DNA of 44,653 nucleotides from an uncultured bacterium (GTDB lineage Bacteria > Bacillota_I > Bacilli_A > RF39 > UBA660), in contig CAUERX010000008.1 of assembly GCA_959020415.1 (NCBI GenBank), forward strand, positions 1 through 44,653. Direction: 5' to 3'. Position 1 is the first letter of the stretch, and each line of letters opens with the position of its first letter. Below the pieces are notes generated by a model. It made no database searches and was not told where the DNA came from. It saw only the letters and a program-made list of their open reading frames with translations. Below, piece by piece: positions 42,274-44,653 of the stretch. A program made the translations under genes and the position numbers.

Positions 42274-43044
42274 ATGATAGGAATTTTTGATTCAGGAATT
42301 GGTGGTGCAACTGTTTTTAAAGAAATTTTAAAACTTACACCTAATCAAGATTTTATTTATTATAGTGATTCAAAACATAATCCATATGGTGATCTATCTA
42401 ATGAGAAAATTTACGAAATTGTTAAAAATGTCGTTGATTATTTAATTTCTAAAGGTTCAACAATAATTATTATTGCCTGTAATACGGCTAGTACAGTATG
42501 CGTTAAAAAGTTAAGGGAAGAATACTCAAATATTACTTTTATTGCTACAGAACCAGCTTATAAAATGGCTCATGACTATGCATTTAATGAAGAAACCTTG
42601 ATAATGGCAACTAAGGTCACTATACAAAGTGAAAAGTTCTTAAATTTATATCATAAATACAATAACAATAAAACTTATTTATATTCATGTTCTGGTCTTG
42701 CTGAACTAATTGAAGATGGCAATAGTGAAGCAATTGATAATTATTTAGGCTCACATCTTGTAAAATATAAAGGAGTAACTAATGTGGTACTAGGGTGTAC
42801 ACACTACCCTTTAATTAAAAAAAATATTGTTAAAGTTTTAGGTGATGTTAATTTCTTTGATGGAGCTTTTGGCATTAGTAAAGAACTTAAACGAAAGTTA
42901 ATAGACAGTGATTTATTAAACAATGGTCAAGGAAAGATATATTTTGTTGATTCTAGTGGAATTGATAAAAAAATAAAGCGTTTCAGGGAAATTTTAGGCT
43001 CAAATTATTTAGTATTAGAAGGTGACATAAATGAAAATATATGA
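42274..43044 (+). CDS. murI: Glutamate racemase
   Basis: The enzyme supplies D-glutamate for peptidoglycan by racemising L-glutamate with two catalytic Cys. Motifs are MIGIFDSGIGGATVF (start), YYSDSKHNPYG, IIIACNTASTVC (first Cys near 69) and VVLGCTHYPLIKKNI (second Cys near 175). The frame is open to a GTG at 42262, but ATG 42274 has the right spacing to GGTGA and gives the usual MIGIFDSGIGG start. The 3' end overlaps the next gene by 14 bases. Confidence 0.95.
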   Translation: MIGIFDSGIGGATVFKEILKLTPNQDFIYYSDSKHNPYGDLSNEKIYEIVKNVVDYLISKGSTIIIIACNTASTVCVKKLREEYSNITFIATEPAYKMAHDYAFNEETLIMATKVTIQSEKFLNLYHKYNNNKTYLYSCSGLAELIEDGNSEAIDNYLGSHLVKYKGVTNVVLGCTHYPLIKKNIVKVLGDVNFFDGAFGISKELKRKLIDSDLLNNGQGKIYFVDSSGIDKKIKRFREILGSNYLVLEGDINENI

Positions 43045-43639
43045 TAAAAGTGAAATAGATACTATTGCTTTAGAATTAAAAAATGGCAAGGTTATTGCCT
43101 TCCCTACTGATACGGTTTATGGTGTTTCAGTAATTTACGATGATTTAGTGGCTTTAGAAAATTTAAAACGAGCTAAAGGTAGGCCGGAAACTAAACCAAT
43201 ACCAACGATGGTAGCTAGTTTAGAGCAAATAAGAAAAATAGCATTGGTTGATGATAGCGCTTTAAAAATAATTAAATCATTTATGCCAGGGGCAATTACT
43301 ATTATATTACCTAAAAAAGATGAAGTATCAAATTATATTACAAATGGGAAAAAAACAATCGCAATTAGAATGCCAAATGATAATTTTATATTAAAATTAA
43401 TTGATAAATGCGGCAAACCTTTGCTTGTTAGTAGCGCTAATTTATCGGGCGGTGAGAATTCATTTACTACTAAAGATGTTTTAGCTCAGCTAGATGGAAG
43501 AATTGATGGAATTGTTGAAGGAACTGCCGGTGGAAAAATGGCAAGTACAATTGTTAATTTAACAGATGATAATATTATCATTTCGCGAGAAGGTCCTATT
43601 AGTTATGAAGAAATTATTAAAACATTAGAAAAAAACTAG
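43031..43639 (+). CDS. L-threonylcarbamoyladenylate synthase (Sua5/YrdC family)
   Basis: The enzyme makes the threonylcarbamoyl-AMP intermediate for t6A37 in ANN-decoding tRNAs. The YrdC fold motifs are VIAFPTDTVYGVSV (about 20-33), LENLKRAKGRPETKPIP (about 41-57), FMPGAITIILPKKDE, AIRMPNDNFIL and PLLVSSANLSGGENSF (about 132-147). The length (202 aa) is the short TsaC/YwlC type without the Sua5 C-terminal domain. Its ATG lies inside the end of murI, giving translational coupling. Confidence 0.92.
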   Translation: MKIYDKSEIDTIALELKNGKVIAFPTDTVYGVSVIYDDLVALENLKRAKGRPETKPIPTMVASLEQIRKIALVDDSALKIIKSFMPGAITIILPKKDEVSNYITNGKKTIAIRMPNDNFILKLIDKCGKPLLVSSANLSGGENSFTTKDVLAQLDGRIDGIVEGTAGGKMASTIVNLTDDNIIISREGPISYEEIIKTLEKN

Positions 43640-43664
43640 GAATTTATTTTTCCTAGTTTTATAA
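43628..43664. terminator. Bidirectional terminator between convergent genes
   Basis: AAAACTAGGAA (43632-43642) and TTCCTAGTTTT (43650-43660) form an 11-bp stem with a 7-base loop. The plus-strand stop TAG (43637-43639) is inside the arm, and T-runs follow on both strands. Confidence 0.85.
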
Positions 43665-44012
43665 TTCAATTTTATTAGTTGTTTTATTAACCCAAGATAA
43701 AATTTCTTGTTCCATTGTTTCATTAATATTATTAACACCAACTTCTGTATGTTTTTCACTACCGTGGAAGTCATTACCAGTGAAAATTAATAAATTATGT
43801 TTTTTAGCAAATTCATAAAGATATGTTACTTGTTCTTCATTTTTTGGCTCATTGCAAATTTCAAGACCATCAATGTATGGCAAACACGCCTATAATATTT
43901 CATCTGAATCTGAAGTTCCATATTTAAATGAGTGATCTAAAAAGATTTTCCCACCGTTTTCATAGATTATATCTCTACTCTTCTTCAATAGCTGGTCAAA
44001 CGATATGCATTT
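43659..44012 (-). pseudogene. PHP-domain phosphoesterase remnant
   Basis: The 3' part of a PHP-domain (histidinol-phosphatase-like) gene. The frame reads GGKIFLDHSFKYGTSDSDEIL, then TAG at about 43891, then ACLPYIDGLEIC, and ends with the metal-binding stretch LLIFTGNDFHGSEKHTEVG (FTGNDFHGSEKH cited). The same frame continues across the stop, so a single nonsense change breaks it. The N-terminal half is missing near 44012. The 74-codon open part has no ribosome site. It is non-functional. Confidence 0.7.
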
Positions 44013-44048
44013 AATATATAATAGAAAATTCTCGTTGAATTTATAAAA

Positions 44049-44653
44049 TTATGCATCTATTTTCCATTTTTGATCTTGATAATTATAACATTCATAGCCT
44101 ATTATTGAAGCGTAATTTTCTGTATTTGAGCTTCCTGATGCTAAACAAAGACCTGTAGTATTTTTTATATAATAATAACCATTACCAGCTGTTTCTAAAT
44201 ACCATGTATATCCTTGGTCAGATGTTAAATAATGAGAAATTATCTTAGCGCCTGAAGTTGAGCTACCATTTTCTATAGCCATTAAGCGATTTTCAGTCAT
44301 GAGCGATTCAAAATAATAATATGCCTTACCATTGGTTACATAAGCAATAAAAGGAAGCCAATAGCCATTTTGTGTTGTATTATTATTATATCCTACAATA
44401 CTCGCCCCATCATCTGGATTGGCACCTAATATTACAAGATCCAATGTATTATTCAAAGCTGAGGTTATTTTATATTTTTTGTTTTCAACATATGAGAAAT
44501 TAATTCGTTTTTCATTCATATATACTGGCTCAGTATAGCTATAAGACTCATTATGTTCAGTACCTATATTATTAGTTCGATCTTTAGTGGAATAATTATC
44601 ATTAATACTACCACTTTCTATATTGAAATATGATGGCTCCATGGTACTATTTA
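44049..44653 (-). CDS. Ricin-type beta-trefoil lectin domain protein, partial
   Basis: The C-terminal part of a protein carrying a RICIN/beta-trefoil carbohydrate-binding domain. Trefoil repeats are visible: YKITSALNNTLDLVI and GANPDDGASIVGYNNNT, then RLMAIENGSSTSGAKIISH, then YYIKNTTGLCLASGSSN leading to the QKWKI C-terminal Q-x-W. The upstream Asn/Ser-rich stretch looks like a linker. The frame has no stop before the window end, so the true start lies outside; ATG 44642 has no clear ribosome site and is only the first internal Met. It is probably secreted or surface-bound. No catalytic domain is visible in this part. Confidence 0.8.
   Translation of the reverse strand, partial: NSTMEPSYFNIESGSINDNYSTKDRTNNIGTEHNESYSYTEPVYMNEKRINFSYVENKKYKITSALNNTLDLVILGANPDDGASIVGYNNNTTQNGYWLPFIAYVTNGKAYYYFESLMTENRLMAIENGSSTSGAKIISHYLTSDQGYTWYLETAGNGYYYIKNTTGLCLASGSSNTENYASIIGYECYNYQDQKWKIDA

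Noticed and set aside
43659..43883. 74-codon PHP frame as an intact small gene
   Set aside because: The homologous frame continues upstream of a TAG; no ribosome site is present.
1..44653. CRISPR arrays, insertion sequences or prophage genes
   Set aside because: No regularly spaced repeats, transposases or phage structural genes could be seen on either strand.

Overview
The window is AT-rich chromosomal DNA from a low-GC Gram-positive bacterium. It most resembles an uncultured gut Bacilli/Mollicutes-like lineage that still has a cell wall. Reasons: ParE/ParC gene order, rpsO-pnp and truB neighbourhoods, AGGAGG-type ribosome sites, sigmaA-like promoters (TTGACA-17-TATAAT, often with an extended TGn -10), murI/FemAB/NagZ cell-wall genes, PPDK-based pyruvate metabolism and the standard genetic code (TGA is used as a stop). 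The lineage is inferred; no 16S gene is present. The run of 16 C at position 1 looks like a contig-end artefact.

Layout. Positions 46-22040 lie on the minus strand: a hypothetical gene, parE-parC, a membrane-anchored protein, a FUSC-family transporter, a CYTH-domain protein, ftsK with a small membrane gene, a FAD-dependent oxidoreductase, a decayed MacB-like ABC transporter (13552-15060), rpsO-pnp-SHOCT, a hypothetical gene, then cysS-truB-PPM-like protein as an overlapping operon. Positions 22231-23442 lie on the plus strand: two tRNAs and a queuosine-salvage (DUF2419) gene. Positions 23472-40668 return to the minus strand: an ABC-2 transporter deletion remnant, a hypothetical gene, a Cys-rich membrane protein, a pilin/Ig protein with a lipoprotein, ppdK-pfkB-smr, a Xer recombinase, nagZ, an HTH protein, topA, a small-RNA/small-peptide locus in the 37.3-37.8 kb gap, and a three-gene acyl-CoA dehydratase activase cluster. 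Positions 40757-43639 lie on the plus strand: a DUF1540 peptide, FemAB, murI and a Sua5/YrdC gene. The right end holds a broken PHP-domain gene and the C-terminal part of a ricin-type lectin protein that runs off the window.

How it works together. Most of the window is housekeeping: DNA topology and segregation (ParCE, TopA, FtsK, Xer), RNA metabolism and translation (PNPase, S15, TruB, CysRS, Sua5, tRNAs), wall synthesis and recycling (MurI, FemAB, NagZ) and central carbon metabolism (PPDK). The accessory layer consists of secreted or anchored proteins, transporters in decay and the 37.5 kb locus.

The best candidate for something undescribed is at 37474-37743. A 22-residue hydrophobic peptide with a strong ribosome site is encoded on the minus strand inside a longer leader frame. 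It faces a convergent plus-strand small RNA of about 70 nt that ends in a UUCG-capped terminator. The peptide mRNA also shows a perfect 9-nt 5'/3' complementarity. This is the architecture of a type I toxin-antitoxin (par/Fst- or hok-like) module, but I recognise neither the peptide nor the RNA as a known family.
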